DNA of 64,000 nucleotides from NCBI GenBank assembly GCA_963823675.1, contig CAWGMT010000021.1, forward strand, positions 124,001-188,000, written 5' to 3'. A program made the position numbers and the translations under genes. Below the pieces are notes generated by a model that did no database searches, was not told where the DNA came from, and saw nothing but the letters and a program-made list of their open reading frames with translations. Origin of the DNA: CAWGMT01 sp963823675. GTDB taxonomy: Bacteria > Planctomycetota > Planctomycetia > Isosphaerales > Isosphaeraceae. Positions 46,869 to 57,021 of this stretch are shown here, in pieces. Position 1 is the stretch's first letter. Every line of letters begins with the position of its first letter.

Positions 46869-49184
46869 ATGAAACAGCACGTCGTGTCAGGCATGCTTTG
46901 CCTGGCGATGGCCGGCTGTGCTCAATCACGCTCGGCCTTGACCAAGGAGGATTCCAAGGCGAATCCGGTCGCTATCACACCGATCCCTTCCGTGTATGAC
47001 ACGGTCAATCGCGGCATGGGCGGCAAGGCGATGAGCCAGACGGCCATGGCGAATCCCGACGACCCCCACTGGTCGGGACGAGCTCAGGTTGCCATGGTTC
47101 CCAAGCCAGCCGCCGCGGGACCGGAAGGCACTCCTCGAGGAGCCGATTCTTCCTCGCCAACGCCCGCGCAGAGTGCTCGGGTAGCGGCCGCTGGGCCTTC
47201 TCTGGCTCGGACGGGCGGCGTGGCGACCGACCCATCGATCGCGGCGGTCTCGAACTTGCCGCCCATAACGGACACCCCGCCATCAAGCGGGCTTGCCGCA
47301 GCGAGTGGGGCTCCTGGCGCCGCCCCGGCTCGATATGCCACCGCCGCTGCCGCAGGCCCGGCGCCGGGAGCGGTCCCGGCTGCAGGTGCGGCCGCGAGTT
47401 CTTTAGCCTCAGCGATCCCACTTGAGGCATCCAACGCCAAACCGCCGTCGCCTGAACGCGGGCGCGACCCCCTGCTGGGGCCCGATCCCGACCTCATGCC
47501 GCGCATGGACGAGATTCCGGCCCTGGAGCCGTCAGCGAGCGCTGCAGCCAAGTCAGCGGCAAGTCTCGCTCCGAAGGCCCCCGACTCGATGGCGCGGAAG
47601 ACGACAAACACGGCGAGGCCGCCATTGTCAGAACCCGATTCGAAGCCGGTAAAGGCGGATACGAAGTCGGTAAGCGGCGACCCCCAGCCGGCGAGCCCGG
47701 AGCCGCAGCCCGCGACCAAGCCGGCGAGCCCGGAGCCGCAGCCCGCGGCGAGCCCCGACCTGAAGCCGGCGAGCCCGGAGCCGAAGCCGGCGAATCCCGA
47801 CCCGCAGCCCGCGGCAAGCCCGCCGGCCGCACCGGGTGGGCCTCCGCTCGAAGCGGGACCTCCCGTGGAGTCGGCTCCGAGTCCCGCGACGAAGCCGGCG
47901 GCTGCCGATGCGTCGGCTCTACCGGAGCTTCCGGAGCTGCCACCGCTGCCGCCAGGCCAACCCGACAAAACGACCGCGACCAGCAAGCCGGCCACCGCCG
48001 GCTTGCTGGCTGCGGCGATCGCGCTCGAGACGGCTCCCGTCTCGAGCGGCGCATCGCTTGCCAGTGCCAATGAACCAGCCGATCGGCTCGCGTCCGCGCC
48101 ACCGCGCCGGGACGCCCGGGTCGTGCTCGCGTCGGGGACGGTACCCGATCGCGGGGCCGCCCGCGGCAAGAACCCGAACCTGAAGGCGGCCGGCTATCCC
48201 GTGGCGCGCGTCGGCGACGAGATCATCACTTCCCATGATCTGATCGTTGCGGTCAGGGAGGCCATGAACCGATATCCCGACCTGAGGCAACGATCACATT
48301 TCGACAGCCAGGAACAGATGGTGAAGCGGCGGCAGATCGATATGCTTGCCCGCCAGACGCTGGCGGAGCTGATGCAGCGCAGCATGCTCGCGCAAGAGGC
48401 CAAGCGACAGTTCATGAAGCACGATCCCAAGCAGTTTGACCGTTTCATGGAAATGGCCGACCGGTGGTGGCGCGACGAGGAGCTTCCTCCCAGGAAACGG
48501 GCCTACAACGTCGATACCGAGCAGCAGCTTCGGGAAAAGCTGGCCGAGCAAGGCCGGTCTCTCGAGTCGATGCGCCAGTCCTTCAGACAAGAATTCCTGG
48601 CGGAGGGCTTCTTGCACGAAAAACTGAAAGACAAGATGTCGGTGGAGCTGCCAGATTTACTCAGATACTATAATGAGCATTATCCTCTTCATGAGTTCGA
48701 CAGGCCTGCTCTGATCACATGGCGAGAGTTTGTCGTCGAGGTAGAGAAGTACAAGAGCCGCGAGGAGGCACGGCAGAAGGCCGAGCGATCATGGCGACTC
48801 TTGCAGAGTGGTGAGGACTTCGCCAAGCTGGCGCGGGCGGAAAGCGACGGGCCCTCGAGCTCGCGCTCCCAGGGCGGACTGATGCAAACGTCGCCGGGAG
48901 GCTACGCGATCCCCGCGATCAACTCGGCGCTCGATACTCTCAAGATCGGCCAGTTAAGCGGCGTCCTCGAAGGGCCCGAGAGCTTTCACATCGTCAAGGT
49001 CGAGAATCGCCGGCCGGCCGGTCCGGCGAGCTTCGAGGAGGTCCAGGACAAGATTCGGCCGATCCTGACGCGGCAAAAGCAACAGGAGGAGCGAGTCGCC
49101 TACATCGCCAAGCTGCGGCAAAAGACCATCATCTGGAGCGTGTATGACGGAACCCCGAACGATCCCAAGCTGCTGCTTCCCTGA
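46869..49184 (+). CDS. PpiC-type peptidyl-prolyl isomerase lipoprotein with long Pro/Ala-rich linker
   Basis: 771 residues. A lipoprotein signal (MLCLAMAGC) predicts membrane attachment at Cys17. Residues ~75-430 are low-complexity Ala/Pro/Ser/Glu sequence including a short tandem ASPEPQPA-type repeat, likely a spacer across the envelope. The folded part starts at YPVARVGDEIITSHDLIVAV (SurA-like N-domain) and ends with the parvulin domain: RSWRLLQSGEDFAKLARAES, SQGGLMQTSPGGY, IGQLSGVLEGPESFHIVKVE. PpiC proteins help fold exported proteins. The ~350-residue linker is unusually long for the family. Confidence 0.85.
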   Translation: MKQHVVSGMLCLAMAGCAQSRSALTKEDSKANPVAITPIPSVYDTVNRGMGGKAMSQTAMANPDDPHWSGRAQVAMVPKPAAAGPEGTPRGADSSSPTPAQSARVAAAGPSLARTGGVATDPSIAAVSNLPPITDTPPSSGLAAASGAPGAAPARYATAAAAGPAPGAVPAAGAAASSLASAIPLEASNAKPPSPERGRDPLLGPDPDLMPRMDEIPALEPSASAAAKSAASLAPKAPDSMARKTTNTARPPLSEPDSKPVKADTKSVSGDPQPASPEPQPATKPASPEPQPAASPDLKPASPEPKPANPDPQPAASPPAAPGGPPLEAGPPVESAPSPATKPAAADASALPELPELPPLPPGQPDKTTATSKPATAGLLAAAIALETAPVSSGASLASANEPADRLASAPPRRDARVVLASGTVPDRGAARGKNPNLKAAGYPVARVGDEIITSHDLIVAVREAMNRYPDLRQRSHFDSQEQMVKRRQIDMLARQTLAELMQRSMLAQEAKRQFMKHDPKQFDRFMEMADRWWRDEELPPRKRAYNVDTEQQLREKLAEQGRSLESMRQSFRQEFLAEGFLHEKLKDKMSVELPDLLRYYNEHYPLHEFDRPALITWREFVVEVEKYKSREEARQKAERSWRLLQSGEDFAKLARAESDGPSSSRSQGGLMQTSPGGYAIPAINSALDTLKIGQLSGVLEGPESFHIVKVENRRPAGPASFEEVQDKIRPILTRQKQQEERVAYIAKLRQKTIIWSVYDGTPNDPKLLLP

Positions 49185-49187
49185 AGA

Positions 49188-49219
49188 TCTCCCTCCCCTC
49201 TCCTTCCCTCCCCTCCCCC
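49188..49219 (+). other. 32-nt pure pyrimidine tract after the ppiC-like gene
   Basis: An unbroken C/T run beginning three bases after the stop codon, with several ccctc modules. Such tracts can form triplex structures or act as Rho-type signals; no further evidence of function is present. Confidence 0.4.
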
Positions 49220-49326
49220 ATCCGCCCCGCCTCGCACGGGAAATGTGACGACGAATCACGATACGACCTCGATTCGCGGTTTGCCGCTTGTTCCGCATGC
49301 TCGATGGCACGGAAATCGGCTGACTT

Positions 49327-49452
49327 GTTCCCGCACTCCGCGTGGGAACACACGTCTGGGACGCTCTGCGTCCGAATGATCCCGAAGCTCGACGTGGGCC
49401 ATAACGACGCGGAGCGTCGAAGACGGCATTCCCACGCAGAGCGTGGGAACGA
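49327..49452. repeat. Dispersed hairpin repeat E (TTCCCACGC...GCGTGGGAAC)
   Basis: gttcccgcactccgcgtggg at 49327 forms a short hairpin itself, and gcattcccacgcagagcgtg at 49430-49449 is the same element again, so the pair brackets ~80 bp. The inner part (gacgctctgcgtcc / gacgcggagcgtc) also pairs. Non-coding gap of ~500 bp between ppiC-like and RDD genes. Confidence 0.6.
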
Positions 49453-49687
49453 GATCAATTCGTTGGCTATCCCCAACTTGTCGCGAATTCAACGGTATTG
49501 GGGCAAAGCCTGCCGCCCGATTTCCTTGCTGCATTGTCGTTTTTTTTGGGCGTTCACTGAACGCGTTACGTTGCATCGTTGATTCCAGGTCGGATATGAT
49601 CCTCGAGACTGGCCGCTGCAAGCGATCCGCCTGCTGACATACCCTTTCTGACCGGCGCGTCGGCTGTGCTCTCTGCGAGAGACAGTG

Positions 49688-50458
49688 ATGAGCATCGTCC
49701 GAGCCCGAGTCCGAGCGCGCCCCGAGCCGCTTGATTGCGTCGTCCGGGTCGTCACGCCTGAACGAATCACTCTGGTGCTGCCCCTGGCAGGCCCAGCCCG
49801 ACGGTTCGTCGCGTATCTGGTCGACCAGATGCTCCTGGCGGCCCTCGTTCTGGTCGCGATCCTGGTTCTGCTGGTTCTGGCCATGGGATCGATCGCGGGG
49901 TTCGGGCCTCTCCTGGTGGCGTATTTCGTGCTGACCTGGGGTTACGGCGCTTTCTGCGAGGGGATCTTCGATGGACAGACGCTCGGCAAGTACGCGCTGG
50001 GAATCCGCGTGGTTTCCGAGAAGGGGGTCGCGATCACCGGAGCCCAGGCGGTGCTGCGAAACCTGGTCGGAACGGCCGATGGGCTGGTTCCATTCTGCTT
50101 CCTGGTCGGACTGGCCACGATGTTCCTGTCGGGGCGGTTTCAGAGGGTGGGCGATCTGGCTGCGGGAACGATCGTCGTGATCGAGGAACGGCGTGTCAGC
50201 CGCCCGATCGCGCGGGTGAGCAGTGCCGAGGTCGCCGCCTTGTTGCCGTGGCTGCCCAGGCGGGTCGCGGCAGGATCCAAGCTGGCTCGCGTGGTTTCCG
50301 ACTACGTGGACCAGAGGCGCCGATTCACCGGGCCGCGACGCGCCGAGATGGCCGAACACCTCGCCCGGCCGCTTCGAGCGCGCTATGCCATCCCCCGGCA
50401 CGTTCCGGCGGATGTGGTCCTCTGTGCGTTCTATGACCGCGTTTTTCTGGGCGACTGA
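49688..50458 (+). CDS. RDD-family membrane protein
   Basis: 256 residues from the ATG at 49688 (a GTG directly before it is also possible). The RDD signature is visible: GPARRFVAYLVDQMLLAALV (R and D), a TM pair to GPLLVAYFVLTWGYGAFCEG, then GQTLGKYALGIRVVSEKGVA and FSGRFQRVGDLAAGTIVVIE-type end. The cytoplasmic tail (~90 residues, RRAEMAEHLARPLRARYAIP) is common when the gene is paired with SpoIIM, as here. Transport or scaffold role; substrate unknown. Confidence 0.88.
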   Translation: MSIVRARVRARPEPLDCVVRVVTPERITLVLPLAGPARRFVAYLVDQMLLAALVLVAILVLLVLAMGSIAGFGPLLVAYFVLTWGYGAFCEGIFDGQTLGKYALGIRVVSEKGVAITGAQAVLRNLVGTADGLVPFCFLVGLATMFLSGRFQRVGDLAAGTIVVIEERRVSRPIARVSSAEVAALLPWLPRRVAAGSKLARVVSDYVDQRRRFTGPRRAEMAEHLARPLRARYAIPRHVPADVVLCAFYDRVFLGD

Positions 50459-50459
50459 A

Positions 50460-50558
50460 TGGGGTTTCGTGATCCTGGGAAGGCGAGGCTCGGTCCGAGC
50501 CAGCCAAACGACCGGCTCACACGGAGGTTCGCCCTCCCCGAATCGTGCAAGGCCATCC
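50460..50558. repeat. Dispersed repeat B, copy 2
   Basis: Starts one base after the RDD stop codon (tggggtttcgtgatcctggg) and ends at tgcaaggccatcc. Its reverse complement matches the copy at 61151-61247 at about 95% over ~97 bp by eye. Halves such as ggcgaggctcggtccgagcc and ggaggttcgccctcc can pair internally. Confidence 0.8.
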
Positions 50559-50604
50559 AGGCGGAACCGCGAGAGCCGAAACGGCGGAAAGGGGTACCGG
50601 GTCG

Positions 50605-51573
50605 ATGAGGGTTGCCGAGCGGCTGCGACAGCGCGAATCCACCTGGCGCGAGCTCGATGCCCTGGTCGCGCGATTCGGTGAGCGACGCCGCGGCCGCCCG
50701 TCGGCCGATCAGGTGTTGCGGCTCGGCGAGCTCTACCGCGCCGTCTGTGCAGACTTGATGCTGGCCGAGGAATACGATCTGCCGCGTGACACCGTCTCCT
50801 ATCTGCACTCCCTCGCCAGCCGCGCCCATAACGCGGTCTATCGGGCCGCCGGGTTCCATGCGAGGGATTGGGGCCGCGCATTCTTCCAGACGGCGCCGCG
50901 GCGGCTCCGATCCGACCCCGCGCTGCGGATCGCGACCGCGGCTTTCTGGGGTGCCCTCCTGATCACGGCGCTTCTGGCCGCCGGTCGCGCGGACTTCGCG
51001 CGCGAGATCTGCGGACCAGCGTTTCTCGAGCAGATCGACCACATGTACGCCGAGCCGATCGGCAGCGCCACAGGCCGAGCGCTGCGGGGCAGCGATACGT
51101 TCATGGCTGGCTTTTACATCCAGCATAACGCCTCCATCGGCTTGCGTTGCTTCGCCTGGGGCATTGTCCTCGGGATCGGCAGTCTCTATGAGCTGGTCTC
51201 CAACGCCATGATCATTGGTGCGCTGGCCGGTCACATGGCGACCAAGCCCCAGGCGGTCAACTTTTTCACGTTTTTGACAGCTCACGCACCCTTCGAGCTG
51301 ACGGCGATCATCGTGTCGGCGGCGGCTGGGTTGCGGCTGGGTTGGGGGTTGATCGAAACGAAGGGCCAGTCGCGCATCGGTTCGCTGCGTCGGGAGGCGG
51401 CCGCCGCGCTGCCTGCTCTCTTCGCCGCGGTCGTTCTGTTCGTGCTGGCGGCGTTCGTCGAGGGATACGTTTCCGCGTCGCCCTTGCCCTATCGCGTCAA
51501 GGCGGCCGTCGCCGTGGGAAGTGCGGCCTTGATCATTGCCTATTTGACGCTCGGCGGCCGCGAGCCCGGCTAG
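50605..51573 (+). CDS. SpoIIM-family (stage II sporulation protein M) membrane protein
   Basis: 322 residues from the ATG at 50605. A charged N-terminal region (RQRESTWRELDALVARFGER) leads to several TM helices. Family elements include FMAGFYIQHNASIGLRCFAW, GIVLGIGSLYELVSNAMIIG and FLTAHAPFELTAIIVSAAAG. In non-sporulating bacteria this protein occurs next to RDD proteins in envelope clusters, as here; the usual MoxR and DUF58 partners are not found downstream. Function is inferred from family only. Confidence 0.88.
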   Translation: MRVAERLRQRESTWRELDALVARFGERRRGRPSADQVLRLGELYRAVCADLMLAEEYDLPRDTVSYLHSLASRAHNAVYRAAGFHARDWGRAFFQTAPRRLRSDPALRIATAAFWGALLITALLAAGRADFAREICGPAFLEQIDHMYAEPIGSATGRALRGSDTFMAGFYIQHNASIGLRCFAWGIVLGIGSLYELVSNAMIIGALAGHMATKPQAVNFFTFLTAHAPFELTAIIVSAAAGLRLGWGLIETKGQSRIGSLRREAAAALPALFAAVVLFVLAAFVEGYVSASPLPYRVKAAVAVGSAALIIAYLTLGGREPG

Positions 51574-51615
51574 ATCGGCCGCCGCAGATTTCCGGACCAG
51601 AATGGGCGTCGTCTC

Positions 51616-51918
51616 ATGGAGCCAGGCCGTGTTTTCCGTTATCAACCGACCTGTAACGCGCCCGAGTGCCGCGAGCCGGCTGTCTACAAGGTTGCCGCCG
51701 TCTGGAGTGACGGCACGAGCCGGGAGCTGAAGAACTACGGTCTGGCTTGCGAGGCTCACCGCGATTCCCAGCTCGAGCTGGCGCGGGGAAATCATCGGAT
51801 GTTGCGGCTGGCTGAGGGCGAGACCGTCGGCCCGGTCGAGCTCTACGTGCTCAAAGACGGCTGCCGGGACGCCGAGCTGGCGCGTGTCGCGCAAAGAGGC
51901 GAGGCCGGCGGATCCTGA
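51616..51918 (+). CDS. Small conserved cysteine protein downstream of spoIIM-like gene
   Basis: 100 residues. The first half is ordered and contains two Cys and a later Cys-x-x-His: RYQPTCNAPECREPAVYKVA, AVWSDGTSRELKNYGLACEA, HRDSQLELARGNHR. The C-x4-C plus C-x2-H pattern suggests metal binding. The second half ends in VGPVELYVLKDGCRDAELAR. It follows SpoIIM by 42 bp and may be in its operon. Family not named by me. Confidence 0.65.
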   Translation: MEPGRVFRYQPTCNAPECREPAVYKVAAVWSDGTSRELKNYGLACEAHRDSQLELARGNHRMLRLAEGETVGPVELYVLKDGCRDAELARVAQRGEAGGS

Positions 51919-52153
51919 AGAGCCAGGCCGGGTCGGGCAGCTTGCCGGCCCTACGACCCGAAAAATCAAAAAAACCGGCCGAGCCTATTGACATTGGCAT
52001 TTCGCGCATTATTTTAAGGCATTGTCGGAAGTGAAGCTGCGTCTGAGCCCCTCCTTCTGGCCGGGGCGTCTGTCCCGTTCATACCGGCCTCTTCTCTGTT
52101 CCGGCCCCGTCGGTCCGTATCCATGCGGTTCGGCGGGGTTTTGAGTTGTCCAC

Positions 52154-52980
52154 GTGGTCGATCACAACTGGCGGGGAACCGGTCCGGAATTCTCGCTGGA
52201 CTTCCGTTCGGTCTCCTTGTCACTGAACGTCGAGCACGCTCATCCGGGCCTCGAGCTAGCCAACGGCCCCGGCAAGGCGCGCCTCCTCGCTCTGGAGGGA
52301 TTGACGCAGGCAGGCCGGTGCGACCCACTGGCTTTTGGTGCGCACTCGCTCGCCGGCTGGGACACCGCTCGCGGGCGACTGGCCGCTACTTATGTGCCGA
52401 CCGGCTGGGGAGGCCTCGCCATTCGCGCCACGTGGGCCCCGATGTCAGGGGGTGACGGCATCGACCTCGAGATCCAGGCGTGGGCGGATTCGACGGCAAA
52501 TCTGAGAGATGTCGAAGTCGGAGTATCGAGCGAGTGGGCCCGACAGGACTGCGATTTCTCGCCGGCCCTCGCCAGCCGTGTTGAGTCTCGCGACGCGCAG
52601 TCGGCGGCCCACAGCTACGACGGCCGCGAGCCGCCTGCGGTTCTCTCGAGCCTGACGACACTGCCCATGGCCGCGAGCTGGGCGTCGGCGCTAGGGCCGG
52701 TTGTGGCCGCCGTGCCTGGTGCCGGCCGGCCGGTGCATTACGTCGAGATGGTCCAGCCGGACGACGTTGCGCGGCGGATCACTGGCATGCCCGCCGATCA
52801 ACGAACCGCGTCCCAGCTTGTCCTCTCGGTTCGTTACGGTTTGTTGGGGCATGATATCGAAAAGGGCGTAGTCCTCCGCGCAGAATGCGCGGGCAGTGGA
52901 TCGAAAGCGAAAGCCCCCAGGACGAGGCCCGCGAGCTCTGGCGTCTGTTTCTCCGCGAGCCCCTGCCCCTGGGGCCCTGA
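52154..52980 (+). CDS. Hypothetical beta-rich protein, frame-shifted near its end
   Basis: GTG start at 52154. About 275 residues when a shift near 52880 is corrected, which joins ...EKGVVLRA to RMRGQWIESESPQDEARELW and LRLFLREPLPLGP-like end (RLFLREPLPLGP). The body is rich in short strands (AATYVPTGWGGLAIRATWAP, GIDLEIQAWADSTANLRDVE) without enzyme motifs, in the style of carbohydrate-binding or galactose-mutarotase-like domains. It converges on the GH15-like gene with a 12-bp gap, perhaps a functional pair. Assignment unsure. Confidence 0.55.
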
Positions 52981-52992
52981 GGGCTGTGGCGG

Positions 52993-55991
52993 TTATCCCC
53001 ACGTCCAGTTCCACGAGCTTTGCCCCGCGTGCAGGTCAACGCTCCATTCGAGCTGGCGGACGGCGGGATTGAATGCGGGCTCGGGCGTGTCGGGGGCGGA
53101 TTGCCACGGGCCAAGCTCAACGAGGTCCGGGCAGGTCAGCCGGATGTCGAGCTGGGCGGGATGATGGAGCTGACACTGGACGCTGAGGTTGTGAATCGTG
53201 CCGCCAATAGGGCGCTCGAGCTGATACGAAACCTCTCCGCAAGGCAAGGTCTGCTTGCTGCCGATGCGAGGCCACTGGCTCGGAAGCACGGGTCGAAGGA
53301 GTAGCCGGCGGTCAACGGCGTCGTAATCGATTCCGGCGAAATCGAGCAGGGTTTCGATGAGCATCGAATGGAGTCGTGCCGACGTACCGCCGGGAATCGC
53401 GACCCCGAGGGTCGATTCCCAACCCCGCGTGATGGGTCGCAGGGTGAGGCCGAGCTGAGAAAGCCTGCCCAGGATTCCATCGAGGAAGGAGGCCGCCCGC
53501 GCCCAACGCCGGGCTTGCCCGGTCTCGCGACCGAGCTGGATCAGGTACCGGATCATCCAGAAAGTGGCGACGCTGGCGACGTCGTATTGATCGCCGCTTG
53601 AGGTGCCTCGATTGGGGCTGGCCGGGTCGTAGACGGCCTTGGCCAGAATGTTACGATCTCCCTTCAGATCGTCATTGGCCTGAATGATCTGGTCGGCGGT
53701 GCGGACCAGTCGGGGGTCGGAAGCCGGCAACAGATCGAACGGTACGGCGAGCCCCAGCGCGGTGATGTCGAGGAGACTCGAACGATCGACGAGTCGCTCC
53801 AGGCGATCGCTCCAGACTCCCACGCGTTCGGAGAAACGGCGGGCCTGGAGGAAACGGCCCGTCTCGACGTCGCACATGCCGGGTCTTTCGGGGTGATTGC
53901 TGTGAGATTCCGCGAGGATGCCCTGGTTCCAGATCCGATCCGCGCAGCAGGTCCAGGCCTGGGCCAGATCGGGCTTATCCAGCTCGGACGCGAGCCGAGC
54001 GGCCGCGCGCAGGCCGGCCACAACCGCCGCGTTCGAGTACAGAAACGCACCGAAAAGCTGGTCGCGGCTTCCGGCCGAGGTGATCAGATTGAGGTCTTCG
54101 AGCATCCGCATGCCGGGGTGGCCGCCCGAGTCGCCGCAGCAGACGGCCGCGGCGTCCTCCACCATCGGCCAGACGGTCCGGACCAGCTCGAGATCACCGG
54201 TGCGTCGATAATGGAGCTCGAGGCCCCACGGAACGTTCGCCGTCTGATCGACGGCCGGCGTCTCCCACTCGGGGAAGCCGTCGATCGAGTATTTCTGAAA
54301 CCAGTAGCGGAAATTGGAGTGCTTCTCGCGCACTTTATCGAGCCAGCGGTAGACGCCCCGGCCGATGGCCGATTGGCCGACGCGCTCCATGGCGCCGCCG
54401 ATCGCGATTGCATCCCGCGGCCAGCAATAGGCGCTCAAGCCGCGGTCGAAGCCCGAGGCGATCGCGCCGTACTCGGCATCGGCATGAAGCACGGCTGCAA
54501 GTGCCGAGCGCCGCAGATTGACGCCATAGGTCGGCTTGGGAAAATACAGGTCGGGAATGGTCTCGACGAAGTCGTCCCAGACCTTGGCGGTTGTCTGTTC
54601 GACCTGGTCGCGGTCGGTCGCTCGAAACCAGTTCAGAGCCGGACGAAGCCAGTGCTCAAAAGTGCCGCGATCCCCGCTCCAGCCCGTGAACGCCCCGCTG
54701 ACCACCAAATCGATCGGTCTCGAGCTCCGCGCAGGGATTTCGATCTTGCGGAAGACGATCGCTTCATTGGGACCGGTCGGCTCGCATTCGACATCGCTGT
54801 GCTCATCCAGCGCGATTGCGAATTCGATCGTCGCGTCGCGAGAGAGCTTGCGGTTGGGATGCCCGTGACCGCGATTGATCGCCAGGAGTGACTTGTTGGT
54901 GTCGTGCCAGCTCAATCCCACGTCGCCGACGCCGCCGTTGATCTCAGCTTGCACGAACACGCCGAAGGTGGCCTTCAGTGCTTCGTCTCCGTGGTTTGTG
55001 ATCCAGAATCGCTTGAGGTACTGCCCGGGAGATTTTTCCCACCCAGCATTGACCGGCAGACAGTCTCCCATCGCGACCAGGTCGGTGATCCACACGTGGA
55101 TCGGTCCCCGACGCCAGATCAACTTGGTACGCAGCAGATTCGTCGCGCCGAGATACTCCTGCTCGCAGTCCCAGGCTTCTCTCTCGCTGAACCAGTCGAG
55201 GCGGTGGCCGACTGACAGGCCGCCGATGATTGCCCGAAAGTGACATCGGCTGAAAGGGAGATCTCCCTCCTTGGGACGTACCTTGGAATGGAGGCCGACC
55301 GTGGGGAAGTAGACGTCGTAGGTCAACCCGCGCGGATCAACCCGAACCGTCATCAGGCGGTTGCCGACCAAGCCCTCCGCATTCGGCAACAAACAATCAC
55401 CGTTGTCGGTGCGGCGGGGAAGATTCGGCCGGACCACAGTGTCCTGGAAGCCGCTTTGCGCCAACGCGCCGTCGCCCCGCTTGACGATCGAGCGATAGTG
55501 CAGTCGCGTCCCGACATTTTGGGGCGGCACCGGCCCATGCCAGAAGCTGTTGCCCCCTTTGTTCCCGATCCAGTAGGCCGGAAATCGTCCCAGTTCCAGC
55601 TCGTCGGCAGCGAGCTCCAGCCAGACTCGCTGATGATCTTGCACGGGATGCGTGCCGATCACGACCGCCGACCACATCCCCGCCCGTACAGGACCTGCCA
55701 ACCGCCCTTTGGCTGCCGTTTCGATCCAAGTCGCCAACATCGCTCGATGGCCTCGCACACTCGCTGGATGCCAGCGCTGGCGGAATCATCGACCGCGATC
55801 CATTCGAGATCAATTCCCGCTGTTGAGGCTGACCGATCGATTCTGGTGATTCGGCAGGTCCGCGCCAAGGGGACGCCGATCCAGGATTCATGCGCGCACC
55901 CAAAACCGCCGCGCGGAAACCCCGTCAATGATCGCCAAAAGCTCGCCCGCAAACGCGGATCGCCGTCCCCCGGCGAAGCCCAGTCGGTCAA
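52993..55991 (-). CDS. GH15-like glycoside hydrolase (glucoamylase/glucodextranase type)
   Basis: The (alpha/alpha)6-barrel part is clear: SAYCWPRDAIAIGGAMERVG (the WPRD substrate-site motif), FRYWFQKYSIDGFPEWETPA, QTANVPWGLELHYRRTGDLE, and NRGTSSGDQYDVASVATFWM. A beta-rich N-terminal domain precedes it (YFPTVGLHSKVRPKEGD). A start at 55758 gives 921 residues, but a TTG at 55991 overlapping the csrA stop (TTGA) opens ~75 coding-looking codons (SLTGFPRGGFGCAHESWIGV) that join after a shift near 55755. It should remove glucose from alpha-glucans; no signal peptide is evident, so cytoplasmic storage glucan is a plausible substrate. Confidence 0.78.
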
Positions 55992-56185
55992 TGAGTCAGT
56001 GCGACCGAATCCGATCGAGGCTTCCCCTCGACTCGCATCGGAGCGATCTCTTCGCGGTAGACAGGTACATCCTGGGGGGCTTCGATGCCGATCCGAATCT
56101 GATTACGGTCGATCTTGACGACAGTGATGACGATATTGTCACCGATGACGATCTTCTCGCCCAGCTTCCTGCTTAACACCAGCAT
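55988..56185 (-). CDS. csrA: Carbon storage regulator CsrA
   Basis: 65 residues, full length: MLVLSRKLGEKIVIGDNIVI, TVVKIDRNQIRIGIEAPQDV, PVYREEIAPMR. RNA-contact residues Leu4 and Arg44 (VPVYREEI) are present. GGGAG lies about seven bases before the ATG. CsrA dimers bind GGA motifs in mRNA leaders and repress glycogen and carbon metabolism genes or affect envelope functions. The next gene starts in its stop codon and encodes a GH15-like glucan hydrolase, a fitting target or partner. Confidence 0.95.
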   Translation of the reverse strand: MLVLSRKLGEKIVIGDNIVITVVKIDRNQIRIGIEAPQDVPVYREEIAPMRVEGKPRSDSVALTH

Positions 56186-56897
56186 GACTATCTCCCGGTT
56201 GAATGAGGAGCCTGGAACTTGCCTTTCCCGAAGCAGTTTTGGAGCTCACAACTCTTCTCAGTATTAGCACCTTTCGTGCCAACCAGTTCAGGCGATACCC
56301 TAATCCTGACCATAATACTTTATTAGAAAATAAGTTGTGGCATACATTCACTTTGGATGAGTCCGGGCATACTGAACATAAGATGCCAATCTTTTCGCCC
56401 CTTCTCAACGTGCCTTTGTAAGAATGGGAAGCCAAGGTTGCTTGGCAACCGTGAGCAAGATTCAATGATCGGTCCCCGGGCTCGCGCCCCTGGCTTTGTG
56501 TCGCGCGATCCTTGCGGGGCTTGATAACCAGTCCGTGGGTCCTGGTCTCCGCCTCCCGTTTCGCGTTTTCGCGGCTGCCCGTACTGGCCTGATTCCGCCA
56601 GCTCTTGGGGAATCCGCGCGTTGTTCCGATTTTGACGAACATTAGCCGAGTTCGTAGGCATCGTTGCATCAAGATCGGGACATCAAGCGAACGAGGTCAT
56701 GGCGGCGAGCAGCTCGGTACCTGCGGCAACCTGATACTTTGCTTCCCGGATCTGGATGCTGGCTGCCGGTCGGCCGGTGGCTCGGATGAAGTTGGCCAGG
56801 TGGGAAGCACGATCCCTAGATGAAGATTGGGCAGGTGAGCGGCCTGGTTCCGGCGCGCGGCTGTTCGCGTAATACTTTGCGCGCTCGACCCGGCGAC
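56186..56897. other. Long intergenic region upstream of csrA
   Basis: No gene is supported on either strand. The part 56230-56360 is markedly A/T-richer than its surroundings (for example accataatactttattagaa) and lies 5' of csrA on the minus strand, so it probably holds its promoter and leader; no single -35/-10 pair stands out. Frames between 56.4 and 56.9 kb are Arg/Ser-rich and unconvincing. Confidence 0.4.
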
Positions 56898-56960
56898 CAT
56901 ATTAGCCCGAAGCGCGAGCGAGGGTTCCGGTTCCCATCGCTCGCGCTTCGGGCTAGTATG
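56898..56960. repeat. Dispersed hairpin repeat A, copy 3
   Basis: Arms 56898-56922 (catattagcccgaagcgcga...) and 56938-56960 pair almost completely. Same element as at 16646 and 29360, with cgcaag changed to cgcgag in both arms, a compensated change. The flanks (gcgacc...gccggg) also match copy 1. Confidence 0.75.
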
Positions 56961-57021
56961 CCGGGCTGTTACTCGCAATTCAACGAGGCCCGGTGACCCG
57001 CGTGGTCGGCGCTGGGCGGCC

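Noticed and set aside
47084..48169. 361-codon Gly/Ala-rich minus-strand frame, PE_PGRS-like in look
   Set aside because: Pure mirror of the Pro/Ala-rich linker of the PpiC lipoprotein; the plus-strand protein has a lipobox and parvulin domain.
49256..50881. 541-codon minus-strand reading frame
   Set aside because: Lies opposite the RDD and SpoIIM genes whose family motifs are clear; composition is that of antisense translation.
50431..51969. 512-codon minus-strand reading frame
   Set aside because: Opposite the SpoIIM gene and the small Cys protein; no recognisable domain.
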